Assembly (NCBI GenBank): GCA_009380095.1
Contig: WHSL01000023.1
Coordinates: 1-43,183 of the forward strand
DNA length: 43,183 bases
Direction: 5' to 3'
From: Streptosporangiales bacterium
Lineage (GTDB): Bacteria > Actinomycetota > Actinomycetes > Streptosporangiales > Streptosporangiaceae
This document shows, in pieces, positions 27,735 to 35,859 of the stretch (position 1 is its first letter; every line of letters begins with the position of its first letter). The notes under the pieces were generated by a model that searched no databases, was not told the DNA's origin, and saw only the letters and a program-made list of their open reading frames with translations. The translations under genes and the position numbers were made by a program.

Positions 27735-27766
27735 GACGCCCCGGCCGCCCGCGTGGCCGGGGCGTC
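27735..27766 (+). terminator. gluABCD terminator hairpin
   Basis: GACGCCCCGGCC (27735-27746) and GGCCGGGGCGTC (27755-27766) form a perfect 12-bp stem with an 8-nt loop, 24 bp after the gluD stop. Confidence 0.8.
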
Positions 27767-27900
27767 CCCGTACGCGGTGCGGAACGGCGTTCCGAGAGAG
27801 GTCATCGAAGCGATATCAAGGGATCTTCCTGGACGGCACACGAAAGAGCGGCGCATCCCGTACCGTCCCTCCGTGTCGTCGGCCATCCGGTGGAGGAAAG

Positions 27901-28290
27901 ATGCGAACGTTCGCCGTCTCCCTTGTCGCCATCGCCATGCTGACCATCGCCTGCGGTCCCACTCAGGTGCCGCTGGACAGCCGGCCCTCCGACCAGGGCT
28001 CGGGGCGTGACCTCGCCTTCAGCATCGCCGAGCAGGCCAAGTGCGAGCGCCTCGAGGACCTCGAGGTCAACTCGACCAACCGCTGGACGTTCACCTGCAG
28101 TGCGTCCGGCCACACCTTCGCGATCGAGGTGTTCTCCGACACCACCGGCCGCGACGCCGCGACCCGGCGGCTGCGGGACCGGCGCGCCCCGTTCCGGGCC
28201 GGGCCGTACTACGTGGTCAGCGAGCACACCGGCAGCGACGCCGGCGCCCGCGACACGCTCGCCACGTTCCCCGGCGACGTCGCCGGCTGA
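27901..28290 (+). CDS. Small secreted lipoprotein of unknown function
   Basis: ATG 27901 follows a strong GGAGGAA (27891-27897) and gives 129 residues. The N-terminus MRTFAVSLVAIAMLTIACG is a lipoprotein signal with lipobox LTIAC (Cys18). The mature part has two further cysteines (near residues 45 and 61) that could form a disulfide. It includes FSIAEQAKCERLEDLEV, a WTFTCSASGHTFAIEVFSD strand pair and an RAGPYYVVSEHTG segment. I do not recognise a family. The size, the cysteines and the FTCSASGHTFAIEVF pattern suggest a small beta-rich surface domain. Upstream frames are open but lack a start with comparable signals. It stands alone between the gluABCD terminator and a patch of gene debris. 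Confidence 0.7.
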   Translation: MRTFAVSLVAIAMLTIACGPTQVPLDSRPSDQGSGRDLAFSIAEQAKCERLEDLEVNSTNRWTFTCSASGHTFAIEVFSDTTGRDAATRRLRDRRAPFRAGPYYVVSEHTGSDAGARDTLATFPGDVAG

Positions 28291-28304
28291 GGCCGGTCAG
28301 GCCG

Positions 28305-28370
28305 TCAGGCCCGCGGCAGGAACGCCGCGATGCCGTCCAGCAGGCGCTGCAGCCCGAACTCGAAGAGAAC
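28305..28370 (-). pseudogene. C-terminal tail of a TetR family regulator
   Basis: On the minus strand the last 21 codons before TGA 28305 read VLFEFGLQRLLDGIAAFLPR. This is the typical final helix of TetR/AcrR regulators (FEFGL-x-R-L-L-D-G-I). Upstream of this the frame has no TetR-like sequence and no helix-turn-helix. Only about the last tenth of the gene remains. It abuts the fragment at 28393-28593 on the other strand, so the deletion that removed it probably joined two unrelated genes. Assignment rests on a short match. Confidence 0.45.
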
Positions 28371-28392
28371 CGCGCGGACCGCGGACGGGGCC

Positions 28393-28593
28393 ATGTCCGA
28401 GGCGCGGCTGCGGGAGACGCTGGCCGAGGTGGGGTTCGACGCCCGCGCGGCCGGTGGTCTGCCGGTGCGGACCCTGTGGCGAAGCGTCTTCGACACCGCG
28501 GAGCGTTCCATGTCCACGCGCTTCTACCTCGGCGACGAACCGGACGGCTCGATCCGGTTCAGCAAGGAGCTCACCTTCCGGCCGGCCGTCTGA
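28393..28593 (+). pseudogene. C-terminal fragment of an Ntn-hydrolase / acyltransferase-like protein
   Basis: From ATG 28393 the 66-residue frame reads MSEARLRETLAEVGF, then VRTLWRSVFDTAERSMSTRFYLG, and ends SKELTFRP before the stop at 28593. The RTLW-x-x-VFD...RFYLGDEPDG pattern resembles the C-terminal strands of C45 (penicillin acyltransferase-like) or C59 (linear amide hydrolase-like) proteins, which are normally 300-350 residues long with an N-terminal catalytic Cys. All of that is missing. There is no good ribosome binding site. I regard it as the 3' end of a gene whose 5' part was deleted. The exact family is uncertain. Confidence 0.42.
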
Positions 28594-28736
28594 GCGGCCT
28601 CGATGCCCGCGTCGTCGCGGGGCGGGGACGTGCGCGTTTCCGCGTTCCCGCGGCGGCGCCCGGCGGAGCACGACACGGTCTCGCAACGAGTCCCGGTTCG
28701 ATCGGTGACGCCCCGTCAACCGGCGTTTGGGCGGGG

Positions 28737-28742
28737 TATGGT
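28737..28742 (+). promoter_or_regulatory. Candidate -10 element of the S9 peptidase gene
   Basis: TATGGT fits the TA-n3-T -10 pattern 43 bp upstream of ATG 28785. It lies within an imperfect dyad, GGTAT (28735-28739) and ATACC (28752-28756). No convincing -35 was found at the right distance, so confidence is low. Confidence 0.3.
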
Positions 28743-28784
28743 CATGTGCCGATACCCCTTCTCTCTCGAGGGCGCGATTTCGAC

Positions 28785-30854
28785 ATGACCGAGTCCGTTG
28801 CGCTGCCGTTCGGCACGTGGCCGTCCCCTATTTCCGCCGGCTCTGTGGCCGGCGCCGGGCTCCGCCTCGGCTTCCCCACGGTCATGGGTGACGACTTCTG
28901 GTGGCAGGAGACCCGTCCCGGCGAGGGCGGGCGCACCACGATCATGCATCGCGGCGCCGACGGCACCACCGCGGACGTGCTGCCCGCGCCGTGGAGCGCC
29001 CGCACCCGGGTGCATGAGTACGGCGGCCGCTCGTACCTGGTGATCCCCGGCGAGGACGGCCCGGCCGTACTGTTCGCGAACTTCACCGACCAGCGGCTCT
29101 ATCTGGTGCGCCCGGGCGCCGACCCGGCCCCGCTGACCCCGGAGCCGGACGTCCCCGGCGCGCTGCGCTACGCCGACTACGTGCTCTCCCCGGACGGTTC
29201 CGAGGTCTGGTGCGTGCACGAGCGGCACACCCCCCGCGCACCCGTCTCCGCCGAACCGGCCGGCGCGGCGCCCGCGGGGAACGGCGCGGCCGCCGTTCCG
29301 GTGGTGCAGCGCCATCCGGCCGAGGCCACCGCGGCCGCGGTGAGCCGTGCGATCGTCGCGGTGCCGCTGGACGGCTCGGCCGCCGGCGACGCGGCCGCGC
29401 TGCGCGAGATCGTCGCGGGGTCACACTTCCTCGCCTCGCCCCGCCCGTCTCCGGACGGCACCCGCCTGGCCTGGGTGGCCTGGGAACATCCCCGCATGCC
29501 GTGGGACGGCACGCAACTGCGCATGGGCCTGCTCGGCGACTCCGGCACGGTCGAGCGGGCCTGGACCATCAAGGGCGGCGTCAACGAGTCCGTAGTGGCC
29601 CCGCTCTGGGCCGACGAGCGTTCGCTCTACGTGGCCTCCGACTGGCCGGGCTGGTGGAACCTGTACCGGATCTCCACCTCGGGCGAGTCGCCCGAGGCCC
29701 TCTACCCGGCCGAGGAGGAGTTCGCCGGGCCGCTCTGGCAGCTCGGCGGGCAGCCCTTCGCGCGGCTCTCCGGGGAGCGCATCGCCCTCGTGCACGGGCA
29801 CGCCGACCGGCGGCTCGGCGTGTACGACTCCGACACGCTGGAGCTGACCGACCTCGACACCCCGTACGGCACCTGGGGCTCGACGATCTCCGCGGACGGC
29901 GACACGATCGTCGGCGTGGCGGGCGGCCCGGTCACGCCCAACGCGGTGGTGAGCGTGAACGCCGCCACCGGGGAGGTCACCGTGCTCCGCGAGGAGCCCG
30001 CCGAGCTGCCGGACGCGGCGTACCTGCCCACCCCGAGGGAGATCGAGTTCGAGGGGCATTTCGGGCGGAAGGTGCACGCGTTCGTCTACCCGCCGTCCAA
30101 CCCGAAGGCGCACGCCCCGGAGGGTGCGAAGCCGCCGTACGTGGTGTGGGTGCACGGCGGGCCGACCGGCGCGGTCAACAGCACGCTCGACCTGGAGAAG
30201 GCGTACTTCACCAGCCGCGGCATCGGCATCGTGGACGTCAACTACGGCGGCTCGGTCGGCTACGGGCGCGCGTACCGCGAGCGGCTGCGCGGCCAGTGGG
30301 GGGTCGTCGACGTGGAGGACTCGGTGGGCGCCGCCCAGGCGCTCGTCGACGCCGGCGAGGCCGACGGCGCGCGGCTCGCCATCCGTGGCGGCTCCGCCGG
30401 CGGCTGGACCACGCTCGCCGCCCTCACCAGCAGCGGCGCGTTCGCGGCCGGCACGTCGTACTTCGGGATCAGCGAGCTGTCACAGTTCGCCGAGGAGACC
30501 CACGACTTCGAGTCGCGCTACCTGGACGGCCTGATCGGGCCGCTGCCCGGCTTCGCCCGGACGTACGCGCACCGCTCGCCGCTCACCCACGCCGACAAGG
30601 TGACGAGCCCGGTGCTATTGCTGCAGGGGCTGGACGACCCGATCGTGCTGCCCGCCCAGTCGGAGCGGTTCGCCGCGGCGCTGGCCGAGCGCGGCGTACG
30701 GCACGCGTACCTGGCCTTCGAGGGCGAGTCGCACGGGTTCCGCAAGGCGAGCACCATCGTGACCTGCCTGGAGGCGGAGCTCTCGTTCTACGGTCAGGTC
30801 TTCGGTTTCATGCCGCCCGAGGTGCCCGAGCTGAAGTTGCAGGGCGAGGTCTGA
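28785..30854 (+). CDS. S9 family serine peptidase (acylaminoacyl-peptidase / dipeptidyl-aminopeptidase type)
   Basis: The 689-residue product (start MTESVALPFGTWPSPIS at ATG 28785) has an N-terminal beta-propeller of about 410 residues and a C-terminal alpha/beta hydrolase domain. The propeller shows recurring blades such as LSPDGSEVWCVHE and SPRPSPDGTRLAWVAWEHPRM. In the hydrolase domain, HGGPTGAVNS near residue 463 forms the oxyanion region. The catalytic Ser is about residue 537 in RGGSAGGW, the Asp about 617-618 in LDDPIVLP, and the His about 650 in GESHGFRK. All triad residues are present. No signal peptide is visible, so it is probably cytoplasmic and degrades short or N-blocked peptides. 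It has no operon partners. The ribosome binding site is weak (GAGGG about 12 nt upstream). Confidence 0.9.
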   Translation: MTESVALPFGTWPSPISAGSVAGAGLRLGFPTVMGDDFWWQETRPGEGGRTTIMHRGADGTTADVLPAPWSARTRVHEYGGRSYLVIPGEDGPAVLFANFTDQRLYLVRPGADPAPLTPEPDVPGALRYADYVLSPDGSEVWCVHERHTPRAPVSAEPAGAAPAGNGAAAVPVVQRHPAEATAAAVSRAIVAVPLDGSAAGDAAALREIVAGSHFLASPRPSPDGTRLAWVAWEHPRMPWDGTQLRMGLLGDSGTVERAWTIKGGVNESVVAPLWADERSLYVASDWPGWWNLYRISTSGESPEALYPAEEEFAGPLWQLGGQPFARLSGERIALVHGHADRRLGVYDSDTLELTDLDTPYGTWGSTISADGDTIVGVAGGPVTPNAVVSVNAATGEVTVLREEPAELPDAAYLPTPREIEFEGHFGRKVHAFVYPPSNPKAHAPEGAKPPYVVWVHGGPTGAVNSTLDLEKAYFTSRGIGIVDVNYGGSVGYGRAYRERLRGQWGVVDVEDSVGAAQALVDAGEADGARLAIRGGSAGGWTTLAALTSSGAFAAGTSYFGISELSQFAEETHDFESRYLDGLIGPLPGFARTYAHRSPLTHADKVTSPVLLLQGLDDPIVLPAQSERFAAALAERGVRHAYLAFEGESHGFRKASTIVTCLEAELSFYGQVFGFMPPEVPELKLQGEV

Positions 30855-30919
30855 CCGTCGGCCCGAGCCGTCGCCCCCGGTCCCGTGGGGCGCCGACTCG
30901 GCCACTGGGGCTCGGCGGC

Positions 30920-31090
30920 TCACCGTTCGTCGTCGCTGATCCTGCGCTGACCGCCCTGGGCGTCGCCGCGAAGTGGATCGTCGTGTCGTGCGGCCTGGCG
31001 CATGCGTGCGCCCTCCAGGGTGAGCATCGCGAGCCCGCCGGCGAGCACCACGATGATCAGCACGAGCCCTGCCCATCCCAGAAAATGCAT
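30920..31090 (-). CDS. Small single-pass membrane protein (56 residues) downstream of rny
   Basis: From ATG 31090, preceded by GGAAGG eight bases upstream, a 56-residue frame ends at TGA 30920. It starts MHFLGWAGLVLIIVVLAGGL, a clear membrane helix (about 4-24), followed by a charged cytoplasmic tail (EGARMRQAARHDDPLRGD, then ending RRISDDER). The ribosome binding site, helix-plus-basic-tail design and location 125 bp downstream of rny on the same strand support a real gene. I know no function for it. RNase Y is itself membrane-anchored, so an association is possible but is only inference. Confidence 0.6.
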   Translation of the reverse strand: MHFLGWAGLVLIIVVLAGGLAMLTLEGARMRQAARHDDPLRGDAQGGQRRISDDER

Positions 31091-31215
31091 CTCCGGCACC
31101 TTCCCCCGCGGAGACGACCGGTCCTCTCCCCTGTCATACCCCGTCGAAGGCGCTGGTCAGCCTCGAGCAGCCGGACGCGCCCGGCTGGTGGCGTCCCGCC
31201 CGCCGGAGGCGGCGG

Positions 31216-32850
31216 TCAGCGGGCGACCTCCGAGGCGCGGGACTCGCGGACCACGGTGATCCTGATCTGGCCGGGGTAGACGAGCTCCTCCTCGATCTGC
31301 TTGGCGACGTCGCGCGCGATGACCTGGGCCTGCACGTCGTCCACCGAGCCGGGCCGCACCATGACCCGCACCTCGCGGCCCGCCTGCATGGCGAACACCT
31401 TCTCCACGCCCTCGTGCGCGGCGGCGATCTCCTCCAGCCGCTCCAGCCGCTGCACGTACGCCTCCAGCGACTCGCGCCTGGCCCCGGGCCGGCCACCGCT
31501 GATCGCGTCGGCGGCCTGGGTGAGGACGGCCTCGACGGTCCGGACCTCGACCTCGTTGTGGTGGGCCTCGATGGCGTGCACCACGTCCTCGTGCTCGCCG
31601 TACCGGCGGGCGATCTCCGCGCCGATCAGCGCGTGGCTGCCCTCGACCTCGTGGGTGAGGGCCTTGCCGACGTCGTGCAGCACGGTGCAGCGCTTCAGCA
31701 GTTGACGGTCCAGCCCCAGCTCACTGGCCATCATCGAGGCGATGTGCGCGGACTCGATGAGGTGCTTGAGCACGTTCTGCCCGTAGGAGGTGCGGTAGCG
31801 GAGCCGGCCGAGCAGCGTGATGAGCTCCGGGTGCATCTCGGTGATGCCCAGCTCGACGAGCGCGTCCTCACCGGCGCGGACGCAGAGCTTCTCGACCTCG
31901 TCGCGGCTGCGCTCGTACACCTCCTCGATGCGCTGCGGGTGGATGCGGCCGTCGAGGACCAGCTTCTCCAGGGTGAGCCGGCCGACCTCGCGCCGGACCG
32001 GATCGAAACAGGAGAGCAGCACGGCCTCGGGGGTGTCGTCGATGATGAGGTTGACGCCGGTGACGGTCTCGAAGGCGCGGATGTTGCGGCCCTCGCGGCC
32101 GATGATCCGGCCCTTCATCTCGTCGCCGGGCAGGTGCAGCACCGAGACCACGGACTCCGCGGTCTGTTCGGTCGCGACCCGCTGGATGGCCAGCGTCACG
32201 ATCTTGCGGGCGCGCTTGTCGCCCTCGGCGCGCGCCTCCTTCTCGATCTCCCGGACGATGAGCGCGGCCTCGCGCTTGGCCTGGTTCTGGATCTCCCCGA
32301 CGAGCTCCGACTTGGCCTGCTCGGCGGTGAGACCCGCGGTGCGTTCCAGCACCTGGGTGCGCTGCTCGTCCAGCCGGTCCAGCTCGGCGGCCCGCTCGTC
32401 CAGGGCGCCCTCGCGGTCGGTGAGCTCGCGGGCGCGGTCGTCGAGCCGCCGCGACTCCTCGGCGAGGCGTTCCTCGCGTTCGGCCAGCCGCTGCTCCCGG
32501 CGTTCCAGGTCGCCGCGCGTCTCCCGCAGGTCGGCCTTTGCGGTACGGATCTCCGACTCGATCTCGGTACGCGCGTGGGCGGCGGCCTCCTCGGCGCGCC
32601 GGGTGATCTCCTCGGCCTGCGCCTCGGCGTGCGCCCGCTCGATGCCTGCTTCGGCCGTGTCCTCCGCCGAAGCGGTCGCGGCGGTGCCCGAGGCTCGGCC
32701 GTCTGAGACCCGATCGCCGGATGCGGAACGGTCTGATGCCTGGCCGCCCGAGACACGGCGCAGGACGATGACCATGAGTGCGACGGCGATCACGGCGATA
32801 AGACCGGCGAAGAGAGCCGCACCGATGAGCACGAGCTCCACGCCGTCCAT
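31216..32850 (-). CDS. rny: Ribonuclease Y
   Basis: RNase Y is a membrane-anchored endoribonuclease that starts mRNA decay. ATG 32850 is chosen (AGGGG eight bases upstream; a GTG at 32859 is possible) and gives 544 residues. It begins with a membrane helix (VELVLIGAALFAGLIAVIAV). A long charged coiled coil follows (about 60-210, with EAAAHARTEIESEIRTAKAD). Next is a KH domain with the GRIIGREGRNIRAFE motif (about 240-255), then an HD domain with the metal-binding HDVGKALTHE (about 387-396) and a second histidine block at VHAIEAHHNEVE. The catalytic HD pair is present. The C-terminal part ends with the VYPGQIRITVVRESRA segment typical of the family. Confidence 0.95.
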   Translation of the reverse strand: MDGVELVLIGAALFAGLIAVIAVALMVIVLRRVSGGQASDRSASGDRVSDGRASGTAATASAEDTAEAGIERAHAEAQAEEITRRAEEAAAHARTEIESEIRTAKADLRETRGDLERREQRLAEREERLAEESRRLDDRARELTDREGALDERAAELDRLDEQRTQVLERTAGLTAEQAKSELVGEIQNQAKREAALIVREIEKEARAEGDKRARKIVTLAIQRVATEQTAESVVSVLHLPGDEMKGRIIGREGRNIRAFETVTGVNLIIDDTPEAVLLSCFDPVRREVGRLTLEKLVLDGRIHPQRIEEVYERSRDEVEKLCVRAGEDALVELGITEMHPELITLLGRLRYRTSYGQNVLKHLIESAHIASMMASELGLDRQLLKRCTVLHDVGKALTHEVEGSHALIGAEIARRYGEHEDVVHAIEAHHNEVEVRTVEAVLTQAADAISGGRPGARRESLEAYVQRLERLEEIAAAHEGVEKVFAMQAGREVRVMVRPGSVDDVQAQVIARDVAKQIEEELVYPGQIRITVVRESRASEVAR

Positions 32851-33391
32851 GGCCTGCACCCCTATCCGTGACGCGCCTGCCGCCCACTACCGAGGGGTGC
32901 GCACGCGACTGCGGATCACCATGCTGACGTGGCCATGCTCGGGCGCGGCCGTGGGGCCGGGCCCGGTGGCGGATCTCGGCCGGGGCCGAGGTGTCGCGTC
33001 GGGGCGTACGGTCTCGGGTCGTACGGTCTATGGCAATCCGCGGCACGCGGGGGGCCTCACCGGTCTCGCCGGATGAGGTCAAGCGGCCTCGGGGTAGCGA
33101 GCAGGCAAACGGATCTGTTCTCTTCAGTTGAGCGAACTTATCCCACTTACAGTACGTTCGGCCACGAACCAGACGAAACACCTGAGCCGCCGCCGACCTT
33201 TCACGTTCAAGATCGTAACTCGGACACTCGTCTTCTACCCAGCGACGCCGTTCGGATTCCGGAACCCGGATCTCGGTCTCATCTCAGACCCTCCATCCGC
33301 ACGCGCGGCCGCCGCCGACCGGCTCCCTTAGCGGGGCGGCTCGAGCGGGCCCGGCCAGCGCGAGCGGTGAGTGCCACGCCTCGTGCTCGGG
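32851..33391. other. 541-bp intergenic region between recX and rny; no gene recognised
   Basis: This contains the presumed rny promoter (minus strand) and the 3' flank of recX. An AT-richer core at about 33100-33260 is the likely promoter area, and a minus-strand TTGACC lies at about 33080. A direct repeat of CGTACGGTCT occurs at 33005-33014 and 33020-33029 (period 15 bp), within what would be the rny leader. No tRNA or other RNA gene was identified. Confidence 0.45.
33005..33029 (+). repeat. Two direct copies of a 10-mer, 15 bp apart, upstream of rny
   Basis: CGTACGGTCT at 33005-33014 and 33020-33029. Its position 180 bp upstream of the rny start would suit a regulatory or leader element, but it may be chance. 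Confidence 0.5.
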
Positions 33392-34117
33392 CTAGAAGGG
33401 CTCCTCGGGGAGAGCGGTGGTGTCGGCTCCTTCGGCTTCGAGTTCTTCGCGGATGATGCGGAAGACGAGCCCGCCGGGATAGCCCTTCCGGGCGAGCGTG
33501 CCGGCGATCCGGCGGAAGCGGACCTGCGGGTCGACGTTCCGGGTGGCGCGGAGCCGCTTGCGGATCAGCGCCCGGGCGGTGGCCTCTTCCTGCGTGGGGT
33601 CGAGCGCCTGGACGGCCTCGTCGACCGTCTCGGCGTCGACGCCTTTGCGCCGCAGCTCGTCGGCGAGCGCGCGGCGCGCGAGGCTCCGCCCGTGGTGCCG
33701 GGAGTCGACCCAGGCCTGCGCGAACGCGGCGTCGTCGATCAGCCCGACCTCACCGAACCGATCCAGCACCCGCTCGATGATCTCCTCGGGCACGTCCCGC
33801 CCGCGCATCGCCTCGGCGAGCTCGGCCCGCGTCCGCGGCGCCGAAGCGAGCCGCCGCAGACAGACCTGCCGCGCCACCGCCTCCGGATCCCGCTCCTTCG
33901 CCCCCCGCGCGCCATCCCCACCCTCGCCGCGAGGCCGGGTGTCGAGCGCGTCATCCGGGTCGGCGGCGGTTGGGGTGGGTCCGCGCTCGGCCGTCGGGCG
34001 GCTGGGCCTGGCGGCCGAGGCGCGGTCGTGCTCGATGCCGGCGTTGGCGGCGCGGTCGCGTTCGGCGAGGACGTCGGAGGCGCGGCGGCGCCGACGGGGC
34101 CTTTCAGCCCTGGCCAC
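33392..34117 (-). CDS. recX: Regulatory protein RecX
   Basis: RecX binds RecA filaments and inhibits recombinase and coprotease activity. GTG 34117 gives 241 residues. About 75 arginine-rich, low-complexity residues (with [20 protein letters not shown]) come before the RecX core. The core starts near ERDPEAVARQVCLRRLASA and contains the three-helix repeats, including RTRAELAEAMRGRDVPEEII, DDAAFAQAWVDSR, RSLARRALADELRRKGV and VRFRRIAGTLARKGY. Family length without the extension is about 160-170, so the N-terminus is unusually long, or translation begins further in. It lies 32 bp downstream of recA, with which it is probably cotranscribed. Confidence 0.9.
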   Translation of the reverse strand: MARAERPRRRRRASDVLAERDRAANAGIEHDRASAARPSRPTAERGPTPTAADPDDALDTRPRGEGGDGARGAKERDPEAVARQVCLRRLASAPRTRAELAEAMRGRDVPEEIIERVLDRFGEVGLIDDAAFAQAWVDSRHHGRSLARRALADELRRKGVDAETVDEAVQALDPTQEEATARALIRKRLRATRNVDPQVRFRRIAGTLARKGYPGGLVFRIIREELEAEGADTTALPEEPF

Positions 34118-34149
34118 AGGTCACCCCCAGGTTCGGTCGGCCCTGGCCC

Positions 34150-35352
34150 TCAGGCGTCACCCGGCTTGACGGACTTCAGCGCGCGGGCGGCGGCGCCGCT
34201 CTTGGTGGAGCGGGTCGTCGCCTTGACCGCCGCTGCGGCGCCGTCATCCGTGCTCGCTCCTGGCTCGGCCATGTCGGCCGCCGCACCACCGGAGGCCGCC
34301 GCACTGCCGGAGGCCGCCGCACTGCCGGAGCCGGAGGCCGCGGCGTCGGCGTCGGGCCGTGCCCCGATGCCCAGCTTCTCCTTGATCTTCTTCTCGATCT
34401 CGTTGGCGGTGTCAGGGTTGTCGCGCAGGTAGTTCCGCGCGTTCTCCTTGCCCTGCCCGAGCTGGTTGCCGTCGTAGGTGTACCAGGCGCCGGACTTGCG
34501 CACGAAGCCGTGCTCCACGCCGAGGTCGATGAGCCCGCCCTCGCGGCTGATGCCGATGCCGTAGAGCACGTCGAACTCGGCCTGCTTGAACGGCGGGGCC
34601 ATCTTGTTCTTGACGACCTTGACCCGGGTGCGGCTGCCGACCGCCTCCGTGCCGTCCTTGAGCGTCTCGATGCGCCGCACGTCGAGCCGGACCGACGCGT
34701 AGAACTTCAGCGCCTTGCCGCCGGTGGTCGTCTCGGGCGAGCCGAACATGACGCCGACCTTCTCGCGGAGCTGGTTGATGAAGACCGCGGTGGTCTTGGA
34801 GTTGCTGATCGCGCCGGTGAGCTTGCGCAGGGCCTGGGACATCAGCCGGGCCTGCAGGCCGACGTGGCTGTCGCCCATCTCGCCCTCGATCTCCGCCCGC
34901 GGCACGAGGGCCGCCACGGAGTCGATGACGATGATGTCGAGGGCGCCGGAACGGATCAGCATGTCGGTGATCTCGAGCGCCTGCTCGCCGGTGTCGGGCT
35001 GGGAGACCAGCAGGGCGTCGGTGTCCACGCCGAGCTTCTTCGCGTACTCCGGGTCGAGGGCGTGCTCGGCGTCGACGAACCCCGCGATGCCGCCCAGACG
35101 CTGCGCGCTGGCGACCGCGTGCAGCGCGACCGTGGTCTTGCCGCTGCTCTCCGGGCCGTAGATCTCCACGATGCGGCCGCGCGGCAGGCCGCCGATGCCC
35201 AGCGCGACGTCGAGGGAGATGGCTCCGGTCGGGATGACCTCGACGGGGGGCCGCCCCTCGTCACCGAGGCGCATGACGGAACCCTTGCCGAACTGGCGCT
35301 CGATCTGCGCGAGCGCGGTCTCGAGAGCCTTGTCTCGGTCGGTTGCTGCCAT
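34150..35352 (-). CDS. recA: Recombinase RecA with an extended alanine/serine-rich tail
   Basis: RecA forms filaments on single-stranded DNA, drives homologous recombination and stimulates LexA self-cleavage. The 400-residue product begins [20 protein letters not shown]. Walker A GPESSGKT is at 66-73, Walker B is in [15 protein letters not shown] (about 140-154), loop L2 follows [17 protein letters not shown] (about 193-209), and the monomer-interface residues look standard. No intein is present. The conserved core ends near KIKEKLGIG (about 329). The last 71 residues are a low-complexity Ala/Ser/Gly tail ending in a basic [19 protein letters not shown]. Tail length varies among actinobacteria, but this one is long. 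ATG 35352 follows AGGGG. A LexA box lies 135 bp upstream. Confidence 0.97.
   Translation of the reverse strand: MAATDRDKALETALAQIERQFGKGSVMRLGDEGRPPVEVIPTGAISLDVALGIGGLPRGRIVEIYGPESSGKTTVALHAVASAQRLGGIAGFVDAEHALDPEYAKKLGVDTDALLVSQPDTGEQALEITDMLIRSGALDIIVIDSVAALVPRAEIEGEMGDSHVGLQARLMSQALRKLTGAISNSKTTAVFINQLREKVGVMFGSPETTTGGKALKFYASVRLDVRRIETLKDGTEAVGSRTRVKVVKNKMAPPFKQAEFDVLYGIGISREGGLIDLGVEHGFVRKSGAWYTYDGNQLGQGKENARNYLRDNPDTANEIEKKIKEKLGIGARPDADAAASGSGSAAASGSAAASGGAAADMAEPGASTDDGAAAAVKATTRSTKSGAAARALKSVKPGDA
34291..34326 (+). repeat. 18-bp tandem repeat in the recA tail
   Basis: GGAGGCCGCCGCACTGCC occurs at 34291-34308 and 34309-34326, with degenerate copies on the right flank. It codes (minus strand) for the SGSAAA-type units of the RecA tail and stays in frame. 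Confidence 0.88.
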
Positions 35353-35477
35353 CGGAAAAACCCCTGTCGGGTCGGTTGGCCGGTGTTGTCGACATCGACG
35401 CTACGCCTGGGTGCCGACATTCTTGCGGGGGACGCTCACCCGGATCTTGACACGTCCGGACGAGCGTCTCGCGGAGC

Positions 35478-35499
35478 ACTGTAGCCGAACATCTGTTCG
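35478..35499 (-). promoter_or_regulatory. recA SOS promoter: LexA box and -10 element
   Basis: GAACATCTGTTC (35487-35498), flanked as C...G, matches the Gram-positive/actinobacterial SOS box GAAC-N4-GTTC exactly. On the minus strand a TACAGT -10 element (35483-35478) follows after 3 bp, so LexA would cover the -35/-10 spacer. It is the only such box I found in the window and lies about 135 bp upstream of the recA start. Confidence 0.85.
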
Positions 35500-35623
35500 A
35501 TCATGCACCGGACACGCCGGAACGGACCGATCGATTTCGCGAGACCCCGGATCCGCCCAGGTCCCCCTGGCGATCCGCCGGCCATCGCCATGCGCCGCCC
35601 GCGCGTGTCGCGCCGCGCCGGGC

Positions 35624-35818
35624 TCAGCGCTGCTTCGCGGGCACGTCCACGGCCTCGCAGACCGCGCGCCACACCGTCTTGGCGTCGACGCCGTCGTCCA
35701 GCGCCTGCCGGACCGTACGGGAGCCCAACTGCTCGATGACGTGGTCCCGCGCGAACGACTCGGCGTACGCGGGGCCGAAGTGAGCGTTCATCCGCTCCCA
35801 GAAGACCGTGAGCCGCAT
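35624..35818 (-). CDS. DUF3046 family protein
   Basis: The 64-residue product, MRLTVFWERMNAHFGPAYAE at its start, matches the small DUF3046 family, which is found only in actinobacteria and almost always directly upstream of recA. It has the characteristic RDHVIEQLGSRTVRQAL segment and a WRAVCEAVDVP ending. Function is unknown. The conserved position suggests a link to RecA, but recA here has its own SOS promoter in the 272-bp gap, so they need not be cotranscribed. Length is normal for the family. Confidence 0.88.
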   Translation of the reverse strand: MRLTVFWERMNAHFGPAYAESFARDHVIEQLGSRTVRQALDDGVDAKTVWRAVCEAVDVPAKQR

Positions 35819-35859
35819 GCCTCCACGCTAGTGCGCGGCCAGGGCGGATCGGCCGGTCG

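Noticed and set aside
24012-27912. CGAACGTTCG palindromes at about 24011 and 27903 as extra LexA boxes
   Set aside because: They lack the 4-bp spacer between GAAC and GTTC and one lies inside a coding sequence, so they do not fit the SOS box.
32929-33456. Plus-strand open frames in the rny-recX gap
   Set aside because: They have no recognisable domain, a biased arginine/proline composition, and extend antisense into recX.
34150-35352. RecA intein, as found in some mycobacteria
   Set aside because: The core is continuous through all motifs with normal spacing; the extra length is all in the tail.
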